A stretch of 64,000 bases of DNA from Pithys albifrons albifrons (GCF_047495875.1 NC_092486.1:930001-994000); one strand, 5' to 3'. Numbered from the stretch's first letter, positions 40,766-62,554 are shown. Numbers and translations: made by a program. Notes: generated from the letters alone by a model not told the origin.

Positions 40766-41104
40766 TCTTGCTGCTCCATGCTGGGGCTGCTCCTCCATCC
40801 TCTTCCAGCCGGTGCCCAAAATCAGTGCCAGGGCCTCCTGCCTGCACTCCTGGCTCTGGTGTTGCCAAGCCCCACTGGTGCCCCCAAAGAGCGGGCAGGG
40901 GGTGGTGGGTGATGCCCCCTCATCTGGCTGTGTCTCAGCAGCCTCTTGCTGCAACTGCTCCCAAAAACGGCAAAAAACCCCCAGTCCTTTCCAAGGGTTC
41001 CCCCCCGGTGCCGCTGGATGTGCCCCCAGATCTGAAGGGAACAGGCAACAATCTGCAGGAGCCCGAGGTGCAAAAAAACCCCAACCCAGAGGGATTTGTG
41101 GAAG

Positions 41105-41330
41105 GGCAGGACCCACCTGGGCCGCAGCCCAGGAAGCCAAAAATCCCAAATCCAGGGATTTCTGCAGGAGCACAGCCTGCCTTGGCCACAGCCCAGGAAG
41201 CCAAAAATCCCAAATCCAGGGATTTCTGCAGCAGCACAGCCCGCCTTGGCCACAGCCCAGGAAGCCAAAAATCCCAAATCCAGGGATTTCTGCAGGAGCA
41301 CAGCCCGCCTTGGCCACAGCCCAGTTCTGT
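41105..41330. repeat. ~64-bp direct repeat, 3 copies plus a part
   Basis: GCCCAGGAAGCCAAAAATCC followed by CAAATCCAGGGATTTCTGCA occurs at about 41,130, 41,193 and 41,258. It lies in ACTG2 intron 1 near exon 1. The near-perfect copies imply recent duplication. Confidence 0.93.
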
Positions 41331-41454
41331 CACCTCCACGGATGCCCCCGGGGTTGGCACTCGCTCTGGGCTGTGCACGCCGAGGTGGGGCTGCCCCATA
41401 AACGCTGGGGCACCCCAGCCCCCCCCGGTTGGTTCTCCTGCCCCTCTCCTCCCG

Positions 41455-41567
41455 GGAAGCAGGGCAGGGAGGGAGGGCAGGACAGGCAGGGAGGGCAGGG
41501 AGGGAGGGAGGGCAGGCAGGGAGGGCAGGCAGGGAGGGCAGGCAGGGAGGGAGGGAGGGCAGGGCAG
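41455..41567. repeat. GGGAGGGCAGGCA short repeat
   Basis: GGGAGGGCAGGCAGGGAGG-type units just inside ACTG2 intron 1, ending at the exon 1 donor (GTGAGT, 41,574-41,569). Confidence 0.9.
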
Positions 41568-41574
41568 TACTCAC

Positions 41575-41634
41575 CGCAGAGGCGAGAGCTCCTTTCCTCT
41601 GGGACCGAGCCCTGCTGTGCCCTGTGTATAAATA
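41575..41634 (-). promoter_or_regulatory. ACTG2: ACTG2 core promoter: TATA-like box and short noncoding exon 1
   Basis: The minus strand reads GTATTTATAC at 41,635-41,626, a TATA-type element. Noncoding exon 1 would begin about 30 bp downstream (near 41,600) and ends at 41,575 before the consensus donor GTGAGT. A very short untranslated first exon followed by the ATG in exon 2 is the usual organisation of muscle actin genes. The exact TSS is inferred. Confidence 0.65.
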
Positions 41635-41682
41635 CCAGCGAGCCCCTGGAACCTCAGAGGCGGATCCTCTCTAAACAAAGAC

Positions 41683-41692
41683 CCTAAATAGG
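41683..41692. promoter_or_regulatory. ACTG2: CArG box CCTAAATAGG
   Basis: An exact CC(A/T)6GG match, the binding site of serum response factor, about 50 bp upstream of the TATA-like box. SRF with myocardin drives smooth-muscle actin genes. Confidence 0.8.
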
Positions 41693-41719
41693 CTCAGTGA
41701 TGGTGTGTCGGCCATATGG

Positions 41720-41729
41720 CCATATAAGG
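41720..41729. promoter_or_regulatory. ACTG2: CArG box CCATATAAGG
   Basis: A second exact CArG box, 37 bp from the first. CCATATGG overlaps next to it (41,712-41,719). A one-mismatch copy, CCTTATAAGT, lies at 41,885-41,894. Paired proximal CArG boxes are characteristic of smooth-muscle actin promoters. Confidence 0.8.
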
Positions 41730-41954
41730 TGTTTTATTTCATTAAATTGACCTCGGGCTGGTGGTAGGACCCAGCACTTTAATTATTGTAGGAAAAACGT
41801 ATGTGGGGATGCTTGGGAGGCAACGGCCCAGCTGGGACTCTGTTCCTTTTATGCTCCGCTCCGATAAACAAGTGAGACCCAAGTCCTTATAAGTGACAGG
41901 CTCGGAAAAAGGAGGTGGAAGTGACTCCAGTTCCAGGGGAGAGCGTGGAGAGAC

Positions 41955-42981
41955 CCCCCCGGGGGCGGTGGGTGTGGGGGCTCCACCGTGGGCACACCCC
42001 GGGCCGGGGGGACTCTGGCACGGCTGGGACGCCGCAAACGCCCCGGGTCGGTGTGTCGGCTCCTCCCGGCCTCGGCTGCCCCGATCCCTGGAATTGCACA
42101 CCTCGGATCCCTGGAATCGCGCACGTCGGGGATGCCGCTCCCTGTGGTTTCCTCTCTCCGCCCCCAGTGGTGCCCCGAAGCCCCTCGGCCCCCAAACCCT
42201 CGGGCAGAGCTGTGGGTGCAAACCCAGCCCCACCCTGGGGTGCTCCTGGCTCTGCGCCCCCCGGGGGGCTCTGGGAGGTGGGATGAGCCCCGAGGGCTCT
42301 GTGGGTGCTGCCCCCCGGCCCCTGCCCGGAGCCACCCCCAGCCCTGGCACAGCCCAAGCAGCAGCTGCCAAAGTCCTGCTGCCTTTTTAAGGGCAAGGGG
42401 CCCTCACCGGGAACCCTCTGGAGCCCCCGGGAGAGGCAGGAGAGGTGACAGGAAACACCCCCAGAGCTGCGGGGGCTTGGGGGGCACGGGGGGGTCCCAC
42501 CACCACCAAGGGATGCCAAGTGGTCCTGCAGGGATTGGAGTCTGGGCTGTCACCCCGTGGGGCAGGACAGGGATAGGTGTCCCCCCGGCATTCCCAGCCT
42601 GTTGACACCTCCAACATCTCCCGTGGATGGCTCTGCCCTGGAAGGAGGGGGTAGACTGGGCTGTCACCCCACGGGACAGTGTCCCCCCAGCATTCCCAGC
42701 CTGATCACACCTCCATCTCCCAGGGATGGCTGTCCCACAAGGAGGGAGCACTCTGGGCTGTCACCCCGTGGTGACACGGTGTCCCCCCAGCCTGTTCACA
42801 CCTCCAACATCTCCCATGGATGGCTCAGTCCCTGTTAACCTCTTTCTCTGGGAATTCTCAGCACGTGGGGGCTGGATCTGTCCCCTGGCCCTGCACTTGG
42901 TGTCCCCCCCTGCACCCCCAGCCCCGGGTCCTGCTGCTGCCCCGCATCCCCCCCCGGACCCCTTGGGGCCGTGCCAGGGGT
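41955..42981 (-). repeat. Inverted duplication, arm B (upstream of ACTG2)
   Basis: The reverse complement of 31,817-32,841. It begins 226 bp upstream of the distal proximal-promoter CArG box. It carries only about three copies of the 105-bp minisatellite, while arm A sits at the edge of the full array. This suggests the DGUOK intron was the source and this the copy. Confidence 0.95.
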
Positions 42982-44534
42982 GAGGCCACCCAGGGCAAAG
43001 GTGGGCAGACATATCACCTGTGTATAAACACCCCACCTTACAAAAAATTAACCCCAAACCCCGCAGTGGGGGTGGGAAGAGGGTTGGATGGAAGCAGTGG
43101 CAGGGCAGAACCACGTGGAAGGGACACGGGGAGCTGGTGGCAGGATCCCACCCCATTCCGAAGTCAGGGGGACGTGCCCAGAACCTCAGAGACACCCCTG
43201 AACCCTGGGCTGGAGCAACCACGGAGCATCCACCGCTGAGCCCGCCCAGCAGCCCCATGAGCCGTCACTCCTGCATCGCTGGACTTGTGGGGACACGCGG
43301 GGCAGCTCCGGGCTGGATCCCCGCGGGATCATCCCCGCGGGATCACCCCGGCCGGGCCCGCCGAGCGCAGCCCCGAGCGGAGCCCACGCGCAGCCTAAAA
43401 AGGCAAAGTTTGGCCCCCGCAGCCAATGGAGCCCGGGCGGGCCGGGATGCTCCAGGAACGCCAGGCATCCCTCGGGGGTGAGCAACCCTGCCCCGCGATT
43501 CAAACCTCCCTCCCGCCGCACCGGCCGGCCCTCGGCACCTCCTTCCCTCCCTCGAGGGGGGCGATCCTGCCCGGAACCTCCCGGGATGCGGCCGGGATGG
43601 GTGATCCGGGGCAAGGAGGGATGAGCAGAGGGACGTGGATCTGCTCCCGTGGATCTGCTCCCGTTCCCGAGGTGGAGATGAGCATCACTCCCTGCCTGCA
43701 GGGACCCCCCAAACGCTCAACCCACTCTGCTACAGACACTAAAGCCTTCCTGAAGAAGGCTTGGTGTCAGCTCTTCCCAAATCCCTTTTCAGGTGATTTT
43801 AAGGTGGAACTGTCACATGTGGCACAGCTGGAGAGACAGGGTGGGGTGGGTTGGTGGGACCAGGATCTCGACATCTATCCTGACACACAGACGGCCTGGT
43901 GACCTGACACCAAAAAGTGTGATGCAAAAGCCAGGAGCTCAGGGAGCAGGGATGGGAGTGAGGTGGCAGCAGAGCCCTGACCCTGGAACTCGGCCCTTCC
44001 TGCCCTGAGGAATGTGGAAAATCCCCTGTGAAGGTTTATCAGGCACTGGGATGACACAAAAGGGGTGCTGTGGCACCAGCTGCTCTCCCGGTGGGTGCTG
44101 CAGGCAGGTCAGTCCTGCAGGGATGTGGGGCTGGGATAAACTCCTCGTGATATTCCCCACCAATGTGAAGGAACTGCTGCTTTGCAAGGTGGGATTTCCC
44201 ACCTTGTATCCCTGCAACGTTCTGGGGGAGCTGCTTCATGCCACGGGAGGAACAGTCCCACCCCCAAATCAACCCCTCCCCAGCGTGGTTTGAATTAAGG
44301 AGGTCTGAAAACGAGTTCCCACTGATGCCGTGAGGGCCCCTCATTCCCTCCCACCCCCGGGGCAGCCTGTTCCCAAAAGTGCCTTTGGAAGAGCCGGGAG
44401 CAGCCCTTTGGAGCAGCCCTTTGTCACGCAGGAGCTGCTGCAGACACACCCACCCCACAACAAATGGATCCCCCTCACGCTGAAGGAGCACAAGGGAAAC
44501 GAGAGGCAGAGAGACCCGACCAGATAATGCAATC
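42982..44534. other. Unique ACTG2 upstream sequence with a distal CArG box
   Basis: Single-copy sequence with a CpG-rich patch at 43,280-43,620. It contains an exact CArG box (CCTAAAAAGG, 43,394-43,403) and a CCAAT box (43,422-43,426). No coding potential recognised. Confidence 0.5.
43394..43403. promoter_or_regulatory. ACTG2: Distal CArG box CCTAAAAAGG
   Basis: A third exact SRF consensus, about 1.8 kb upstream of the presumed ACTG2 start, with a CCAAT motif 19 bp away in a small CpG-rich patch. Possible distal SRF element or minor promoter. Confidence 0.45.
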
Positions 44535-47500
44535 CATGTGTGACAGAGGGACAGGTCTGTGGGACAGAGGGACAGATCAGTGACAGAGGGACAGATCTGT
44601 GGGACAGAGAGACAGGTCTGTGGGACAGAGGGACAGATCTGTGTGGGACAGAGAGACAGATCTGTGGGACAGAGGGACAGATCAGTGACAGAGGGACAGA
44701 TCCGTGTGTGACAGAGGGACAGATCTGTCGGACAGAGAGACAGGTCTGTGGGACAGAGAGACAGATCAGTGACAGAGGGACAGATCCGTGTGTGACAGAG
44801 GGACAGACCTGTGTGTGACAGAGGGACAGATCAGTGTGTGACAGAGGGACAGATCCGTGTGTGTGACAGAGAGACAGATCCGTGTGTGTGACAGAGAGAC
44901 AGATCTGTGTGTGACAGAGGGACAGATCCGTGTGTGACAGAGGGACAGATCAGTGTGTGACAGAGGGACAGATCAGTGTGTGTGACAGAGGGACAGATCC
45001 GTGTGTGACAGAGGGACAGATCAGTGTGTGTGACAGAGGGACAGATCAGTGTGACAGAGGGACAGATCCGTGTGTGTGACAGAGGGACAGACCTGTGTGT
45101 GTGACAGAGGGACAGATCAGTGTGTGACAGAGGGACAGACCTGTGTGTGTGACAGAGGGACAGATCCGTGTGTGTGACAGAGGGACAGATCCGTGTGTGA
45201 CAGAGGGACAGATCCGTGTGTGTGACAGAGGGACAGATCCGTGTGTGTGACAGAGGGACAGATCCGTGTGTGACAGAGGGACAGATCAGTGTGTGTGACA
45301 GAGGGACAGATCAGTGTGTGTGACAGAGGGACAGATCAGTGTGACAGAGGGACAGATCCGTGTGTGTGACAGAGGGACAGATCCGTGTGTGTGACAGAGG
45401 GACAGATCAGTGTGTGACAGAGGGACAGACCTGTGTGTGTGACAGAGGGACAGATCAGTGTGTGACAGAGGGACAGATCCGTGTGTGTGACAGAGGGACA
45501 GATTAGTGTGTGTGACAGAGGGACAGATCTGTGTGACAGAGGGACAGATCAGTGTGTGTGACAGAGGGACAGATCCGTGTGTGTGACAGAGGGACAGATC
45601 CGTATGACAGAGGGACAGATCTGTGTGTGACAGAGGGACAGATCCGTGTGTGACAGAGGGACAGATCCGTGTGTGTGACAGAGGGACAGATCAGTGTGTG
45701 TGACAGAGGGACAGATCAGTGTGTGTGACAGAGGGACAGATCCGTGTGTGTGACAGAGAGACAGATCAGTGTGTGACAGAGGGACAGATCAGTGTGTGAC
45801 AGAGGGACAGATCAGTGTGTGTGACAGAGGGACAGATCAGTGTGTGACAGAGGGACAGATCAGTGTGTGTGACAGAGGGACAGATCTGTGTGTGACAGAG
45901 GGACAGACCTGTGTGTGACAGAGGGACAGATCTGTGTGACAGAGGGACAGATCAGTGTGTGACAGAGGGACAGATCTGTGTGTGACAGAGGGACAGACCT
46001 GTGTGTGACAGAGGGACAGATCTGTGTGTGACAGAGGGACAGATCCCCATATGTGACAGAGGGACAGATCCCCATATGTGACAGAGGGACAGACCTGTGT
46101 GTGACAGAGGGACAGATCCATGTGTGACAGAGGGACAGATCCGTGTGTGTGACAGAGGGACAGATCCGTGTGTGTGACAGAGGGACAGATCTGTGTGACA
46201 GAGGGACAGATCCGTGTGTGACAGAGGGACAGACCCATGTGTGACAGAGGGACAGACCCGTGTGTGTGACAGAGGGACAGATCTGTGGGACAGAGGGACA
46301 GATCTGTGTGGGACAGAGAGACAGATCTGTGGGACAGAGGGACAGATCAGTGACAGAGGGACAGATCAGTGTGTGACAGAGGGACAGATCTGTCGGACAG
46401 AGAGACAGGTCTGTGGGACAGAGAGACAGATCAGTGACAGAGGGACAGATCCGTGTGTGACAGAGGGACAGATCCGTGTGTGTGACAGAGAGACAGATCT
46501 GTGTGTGACAGAGGGACAGATCCGTGTGTGACAGAGGGACAGATCAGTGTGTGACAGAGTGACAGATCAGTGTGTGTGACAGAGGGACAGATCCGTGTGT
46601 GACAGAGGGACAGATCAGTGTGTGACAGAGGGACAGATCAGTGTGTGTGACAGAGGGACAGATCCGTGTGTGACAGAGGGACAGATCAGTGTGTGTGACA
46701 GAGGGACAGATCAGTGTGACAGAGGGACAGATCCGTGTGTGTGACAGAGGGACAGACCTGTGTGTGTGACAGAGGGACAGATCCGTGTGTGTGACAGAGG
46801 GACAGATCAGTGTGTGACAGAGGGACAGACCTGTGTGTGTGACAGAGGGACAGATCCGTGTGTGTGACAGAGGGACAGATCAGTGTGTGACAGAGGGACA
46901 GACCTGTGTGTGTGACAGAGGGACAGATCCGTGTGTGTGACAGAGGGACAGATCCGTGTGTGACAGAGGGACAGATCCGTGTGTGTGACAGAGGGACAGA
47001 TCCGTGTGTGTGACAGAGGGACAGATCCGTGTGTGACAGAGGGACAGATCCGTGTGTGTGACAGAGGGACAGATCCGTGTGTGACAGAGGGACAGATCAG
47101 TGTGTGTGACAGAGGGACAGATCAGTGTGTGTGACAGAGGGACAGATCAGTGTGACAGAGGGACAGATCCGTGTGTGTGACAGAGGGACAGATCCGTGTG
47201 TGTGACAGAGGGACAGATCAGTGTGTGACAGAGGGACAGACCTGTGTGTGTGACAGAGGGACAGATCAGTGTGTGACAGAGGGACAGATCCGTGTGTGTG
47301 ACAGAGGGACAGATCAGTGTGTGACAGAGGGACAGACCTGTGTGTGTGACAGAGGGACAGATCCGTGTGTGTGACAGAGGGACAGATCTGTGCGTGTGAC
47401 AGAGGGACAGATCAGTGTGTGACAGAGGGACAGATCCGTGTGTGTGACAGAGGGACAGATTAGTGTGTGTGACAGAGGGACAGATCTGTGTGACAGAGGG

Positions 47501-48170
47501 ACAGATCAGTGTGTGTGACAGAGGGACAGATCCGTGTGTGTGACAGAGGGACAGATCCGTATGACAGAGGGACAGATCTGTGTGTGACAGAGGGACAGAT
47601 CCGTGTGTGACAGAGGGACAGATCAGTGTGTGTGACAGAGGGACAGATCCGTGTGTGTGACAGAGGGACAGATCCGTATGACAGAGGGACAGATCAGTGT
47701 GTGACAGAGGGACAGATCAGTGTGTGACAGAGGGACAGATCAGTGTGTGTGACAGAGGGACAGATCTGTGTGTGACAGAGGGACAGACCTGTGTGTGACA
47801 GAGGGACAGATCTGTGTGACAGAGGGACAGATCAGTGTGTGACAGAGGGACAGATCTGTGTGTGACAGAGGGACAGACCTGTGTGTGACAGAGGGACAGA
47901 TCTGTGTGTGACAGAGGGACAGATCCCCATATGTGACAGAGGGACAGATCCCCATATGTGACAGAGGGACAGACCTGTGTGTGACAGAGGGACAGATCCA
48001 TGTGTGACAGAGGGACAGATCCGTGTGTGTGACAGAGGGACAGATCTGTGTGACAGAGGGACAGATCCGTGTGTGACAGAGGGACAGACCCATGTGTGAC
48101 AGAGGGACAGACCCGTGTGTGTGACAGAGGGACAGATCTGTGTGTGACAGAGGGACACACCCATGTGTCA
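44535..48170. repeat. 3.6-kb satellite-like array of GTGTGACAGAGGGACAGATC
   Basis: About 160 copies of a 17-24 bp unit, GTGTGACAGAGGGACAGATC and length variants with extra TG. A higher-order duplication is visible: the rare GATCCCCATATGTGACAG pair at about 46,043 recurs at about 47,923 (1,880 bp apart), and the GGGACAGAGAGACAG-rich start at about 44,560 recurs near 46,280. It is the largest array here, between STAMBP and ACTG2. Confidence 0.97.
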
Positions 48171-48813
48171 GAGGGATGTGGGACGCACAGGGACACAGAC
48201 AGGGATGTGGGGAGGTGGCTCTAGCACCTGCCGACCATCCCACCACAGGGGGAGGGCTGTGGGTCCTGCTCAGCCCCAGTCCAGCTGCCTCCACCTTGGA
48301 ATTCTGCTGCTTCCCACCCACTGGGAGCCTGGAGCGCAGGGACAGGGAGACTCTGCTTGGCATCCCACCAAAGCACCTCGGAGTGGGATCCAGCAGGGAC
48401 ACACCACAGAGCTGGGTTTGTCAAGGACAGGCTTCCTGCTGCTCTGGGAGCTCCGAGGCCATCGGGCAGTGGATCCTGCAGGATGGAGGCAGCCAGGGCT
48501 GCTGGAATCCCGGCTGGGAGCGGTGGTGGTGGCTGGGACACCCACTGCTCCTCCATGGGGACACCGGTGACCCATGGGCCAGGAGGATCCAGGGCCAGGA
48601 GAGGGAATGAAGTCACCAGACAGCCCCAAACGCTGCTGGGATGAGGGAGATCCTGCTCAGCAGTGCCACATCCAGGCACCTTCAGCCCTGAAACAGGGAC
48701 CCCAAAGAAGTCGAGTCCCTTCTCTCCCCAGGCAAAGATCCGAGTGCCAGGAAGCAGGAAAGGCTCAGCTCAGCTGGGCTGAGCCCGTGACAGGGAGAGA
48801 GGGACCAGGAAGG
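48171..48813. other. Unique sequence beyond the STAMBP 3' end
   Basis: Single-copy intergenic DNA between the large array and the STAMBP poly(A) signal. No gene recognised. Confidence 0.5.
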
Positions 48814-48819
48814 TTTAAT
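48814..48819 (-). terminator. STAMBP: Candidate STAMBP poly(A) signal ATTAAA
   Basis: The minus strand reads ATTAAA about 430 bp after the STAMBP stop codon. This gives a plausible 3' UTR. Confidence 0.45.
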
Positions 48820-49248
48820 CTTAAATTATAGGAAAGATTTATCTCCTCCTGGAAGCTGCTCCAAGACCACAGCGAGGCGGAGAGAGGGACAAAACAGGGC
48901 ACGGGTTAACCTGGGCAAGTCCCAAAAGCACTTGAAGGTTTCCACACCTCATGGTCGCAGCAGGAGGAGGTGGATCCACGGATTAGAGTGTTAAACAGTT
49001 GCTTTAGTGTTGGCTCCTGGCTCCGAATTCCCAGCTGGGTTTTCCCCACACCTTGGACCTCAGCAGACTCCGGGCACTGAGGCTCCATGTGCTCCCAAAG
49101 ATTCCAGGGATCCAATTCCAGGGATCCCACCATCGCTGGGGGAGGAAGGGGAGGGGTCACCACAGGAACCATCTGCTACGGGAGGGAGGAAACCAATCCC
49201 TAAGGCCGAAGGGAGGTGGGAGGTTCCCGAGTGGATAAGGCAGGAGGT

Positions 49249-58711
<9,463 letters not shown>

Positions 58712-60386
58712 CTGGAAAACCAGCAGGGAAACCAGCCTGGAATCACAGCAGGAAGGGACAGACACAAGGCAGACAGAGGCATTTTGGGGGCACAGATGTG
58801 TCTTTCTGCAGGAAACCCTCCAGCAGCCTCCGGAGCTCCACACCCTCACAGAGGAGAATTCCTTCCCAAGATCCAAACCAAATCTCTCCTGTTCCCCCTG
58901 TCCTGTCACTGTCTGCCCAGGTAAAAAGTCCCCCACTCTGTTCTTTTATACCCCTTGTTTAAGTACTACAAGTACTTAACTTGTTTAAGCCCCAAGTTAA
59001 GGCACAAGAGGCCCTTTGGAGCTCTGCAGGACGCGGTGGTGAAGGTGAGAGCTGTGCAGGCACTAAGGCAAGGGGAAACCCCACAACTATGGGGCAGGTC
59101 ACTCTGGCTCAGCTCTCTGAGGCTCCCCAGGCTTTGGACACTCTGAGTTACCCTGTGACCAAGTGCCCAGTGGTGACAGGGTGCTCAGGGTGGGCTCAGG
59201 GAGGGCTCAGCTGGGCCCTTGTCCCCTGCAAGTGGGGCTGTGCTGGCTCTGGGCACCCCCAAAGCTTTGGGGTTAACCCCAAATCCCTGCCCTCCTCTCT
59301 GGCTCTTTGGCACACAGCTCCAGCATCCAGAGGATGCTCCAGCCCTGGAGAGCAGCCTGGTGCCCAGGCACAAGGAACAGGGAAAAAGAGGACTAGACTG
59401 TGCCCCAGGGAGCAGCACAAACCAACCAAGCAAAGCCAAGAGGGAAAAACTCCCCAGGGAGACTCTTCCCTTGGAGAAACCTCTGTGTGTGCAGTTCATA
59501 ACCCAGCTGCTCCAAACCCCCAGTCCTCTGGGAGAAGGAAGGACTTGTGTGCCACCCTCAATGCCCTTGTTTGCCATGGGGAGGGTGAGGGGGCAGGATC
59601 AAAGCCAGGGAGAGCCCGTGGCTGCAGCCCAAAGCCCCAGCAAGGGCCCTGCTCCCAGCTGGTGGTGTGAAGTAGGTCACTGTGCCGAGCAGACACAACA
59701 AGGCCCTGAGCGCTGCCAGCAGCTCCTGGATTAAAATGGAAGGGATTAATTAAGGGGGATTAAGAGCAGATGCTGGCCTGGGGAGGATGGAAAAACCAGC
59801 AGAGACAGCTGGGTTTCCACAAGTCAGGAAGTGGGGAAAAAGCAGGCAGGGGTGGGGCAGGGGTGGGGCAGGGGCAGCAGCTGGGCTGGGGCAGAGGAGG
59901 AGGAAGGGCAGGAACAGCCCATGTTCCCAACCAGCAGCTCTGCTGAGGGTTGGCAGGACCAGAACCTGCAGCTCCCACCACCTGGAGCTCTGGGCTCCTG
60001 CAAACCTCCCCCTGCTCCGAGGCTGCTGGAGCAGCAGCTGTTTGGCACCAGGAATGCCCAGCCCAGGGTGTTTTTCAGCCCAGCTCTGGAGCACAGGCCA
60101 GGCCAGAGGCCCCCAAATCCCTGGGACACACCTGGAGCTGGTCCCAGAGCTGGTTCCAGAGCACCAAACCAAGGAGCCCCAACATCACAAAAAAGTTGGG
60201 CCTTGTTTCTTTTTCATTTCTTCTTTGGCTCTACCAAAACCAGCCTGAGTGTTCCTGGGGGTGATTGGAGGGGAACACCCACCAGATCAGGGCAGAAGAA
60301 GCTGCTCAGGGTGACAGGCAAGGAAAGTCTCAGCGGGTGACAAGACAGGGGTTCAAAGTCCAGCCTGGTTATTCCTAGAGACAGCC
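58712..60386. other. STAMBP intron, unique sequence
   Basis: Intronic single-copy sequence upstream (minus sense) of the first visible STAMBP exon. No N-terminal STAMBP exon was found, nor any other gene. A GGGGTGGGGCAGGGGTGGGG run lies at 59,850-59,875. Confidence 0.5.
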
Positions 60387-60720
60387 ATGGAATCATGGAA
60401 TGGGTTGGGATGGAGGGACCTTGAGGATCGTCCAGTGCCACCCCTGCCCTGGGCAGGGACACCTCCCACTGTCCCAGGGGACTCCAGCCTGGCCTTGGGC
60501 ATTCCCAGGGCTGGGGCAGCCACAGCTCCTCTGGGAATCCCAGCCCAGCCCTCCCCACCCTCACAGCCAGGAATCCCTTCCCAATATCCCACCTATCCCT
60601 GCCCTCTGGCAGTTGGAAGCCATTCCCTGTGTCCTGTCCCTCCATCCCTTGTCCCCAGTCCCTCTCCAGCTCTCCTGGAGTCCCTTCAGGCCCTGCCAGG
60701 GGCTCTCAGCTCTCCCATTC
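60387..60720 (-). mobile_element. CR1 LINE fragment
   Basis: GAATCATGGAATGGGTTGGG, GGGCAGGGACACCTCCCACT and the 250 bp that follow match the CR1 3' region in reverse complement. Confidence 0.85.
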
Positions 60721-61855
60721 CCAGGAAAGGGACAGCAGAGCAACTCCACGAGAAGCTCCAGTTTCCAGGACATCCCCTCATCAGGATCAGGACATCTCCA
60801 AAACATCAATCCCACTGCTTGAGCTCCCCCTTCCCATCTCCATTTCATGAAGTAAGAGCCATGGAATTCATGTCTTTGGACAATCCAGGGGCAGCACCTC
60901 AAATCCATCAGTGCTGCAGAAATCCCACCAAGGGGAGGCTTTGCCACCCTCCTGGCAGGCTGGAAATGCCAGGAGCATTTGAAAGCTGCTGCAAAGGGCC
61001 ACCCCAGTGCCACAATGAAACAGCCAAGGTGCTTGGAGTCTGTTTAGTTCAAATGTTTCTCCTCCAGCAGTGGCTGCGTAACCAGCCTGGAAAACTTCCC
61101 CTGGAAAGATTCCCGAGGGTTTTACACTTCCCAGCTCCCGGCGCCCTCACTGCCATGCCCATAAAAGCTCAGGAGGTGCAAGGAGGGAAGCAAAGCTAAT
61201 CAGAGAAAAATGTGTTGGATTTCAGGGGCAGGAGCCCTGCACACGGAGGGCAGGGAGGGGAAATGCCCACGGAGATGCCAGGGAAGCAGGGAGGGGGCAC
61301 AGCATGGGCTCAGCAGTGGCACTGGGCGGGATGGGAGGGACAGGATTTGGGGACAAATATCCCACTGTGCCTTTGGGGTATTGTCTGGGGCTTGCAACTT
61401 TCAGGCCTTTGAACAGCACCAGGCACTGCTGTGTTTGGGGGGAATTGGACATAATCATTTATATGATATGATTTTAAATTCTATTCCTTCAGAAATGTGG
61501 ACCTGAATCTCCACCTCTGCTCCTGAAGGAGGGGCTCAGTCCCTGCTGTAAAAGGCTGTAGAAATGCTGTGGCAACCTCAGAGTAAGAGACAGGCTTCTC
61601 CTTTGAAAGTGCTTTATCAGAGAACCCACCCCCAGCCTTTCCAGGGCTCTGGGCACTGCCATTCCTGAGGGTGGGTCCCTGCCAACCCACAGGATGCCAC
61701 AACCACCCTGCTGAAAACCCCAGGCCAGTGAAGCCCCTCCGTGGTGATAAAGCACCTGCAGGCCTCGACTTACAGGTGGACAACATCCCTCTGCTGCTGA
61801 CAGGAGGGTCCACAGAGGGATCCAAGGTTGACCCCTTTCCAAAGGGAATCCCATT
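60721..61855. other. STAMBP intron, unique sequence
   Basis: Single-copy intronic sequence without recognisable exons or repeats. Confidence 0.45.
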
Positions 61856-62216
61856 AAGGCATAGAAATACCTCCCAGGGGTGCCAAGAGGAAGGTGCCAG
61901 CCTCTGCTCAGTGGTGCCAGCAACAGGATGAGCAGCAATGGCCACAAACTCAACCACAACAAGTTCCATCCCAACATGTGGCAGAACTTCTCTCCATGGA
62001 GGTGGAAGCACTGGAACACCTGCCCAGGGAGGGTGTGGAGTCTCTCTCTCTGGAGCCATTCCAAACCCACCTGGAGCCATTCCAAACCCACCTGGAGCCA
62101 TTCCAAACCCACCTGGACATGTCCCTGTGTCACCTGTTCCAGGTGGGTTGGGGCTTGCACTGGGTGATCCCCTGAGGTCCCTTCCAACACCAGAAATTCT
62201 GGGATTCTGTGAACTT
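61856..62216 (+). mobile_element. CR1 LINE 3'-end fragment, plus orientation
   Basis: The 3' region reads forward: CTCAACCACAACAAGTTCCA, GAGGTGGAAGCACTGGAACA, GGTGGGTTGGGGCTTGCACT, ending in AATTCTGGGATTCTGTGA, the CR1 terminal repeat. It contains a local expansion of CTGGAGCCATTCCAAACCCA (three copies, 62,055-62,118). Confidence 0.88.
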
Positions 62217-62520
62217 TGACAAGTGAATCTGTTGGTTTGTGCCTCACACCTTTACAACATCTCCTGGTCAGGCCTACCAGCTGTGGGACCCCAAATTCCT
62301 CAGGGGGCAGAGCAGAACTCTCCTGGTCAGTCCTACCAGCTGTGGGACCCCAAATTCCTCAAGGGAAAGAGCAGAGCTCTGTTGGTCAGTCCTACCAGCT
62401 GTGGGACCCCAAATCCCAGGGGTCCCTTCCAACCCCAGTAATTCTGGGATTCTGGATTCTGTGGAATGAACTTCTGTGGGTTTGTGCCTCACACCTTCAT
62501 AACATTTCCTGGTGAGTTCC
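62217..62520. repeat. ~58-bp triplication inside a ~240-bp duplicated block
   Basis: GTCCTACCAGCTGTGGGACC followed by CCAAATTCCTCA occurs three times (62,263-62,420) and again at about 62,507. The preceding GTTTGTGCCTCACACCTT recurs 240 bp later, after another CR1 tail. A CR1-end-plus-flank block was therefore duplicated in tandem. Confidence 0.85.
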
Positions 62521-62554
62521 ACCAGCTGTGGGACCCCAAACCCCTCAGGAGCAG

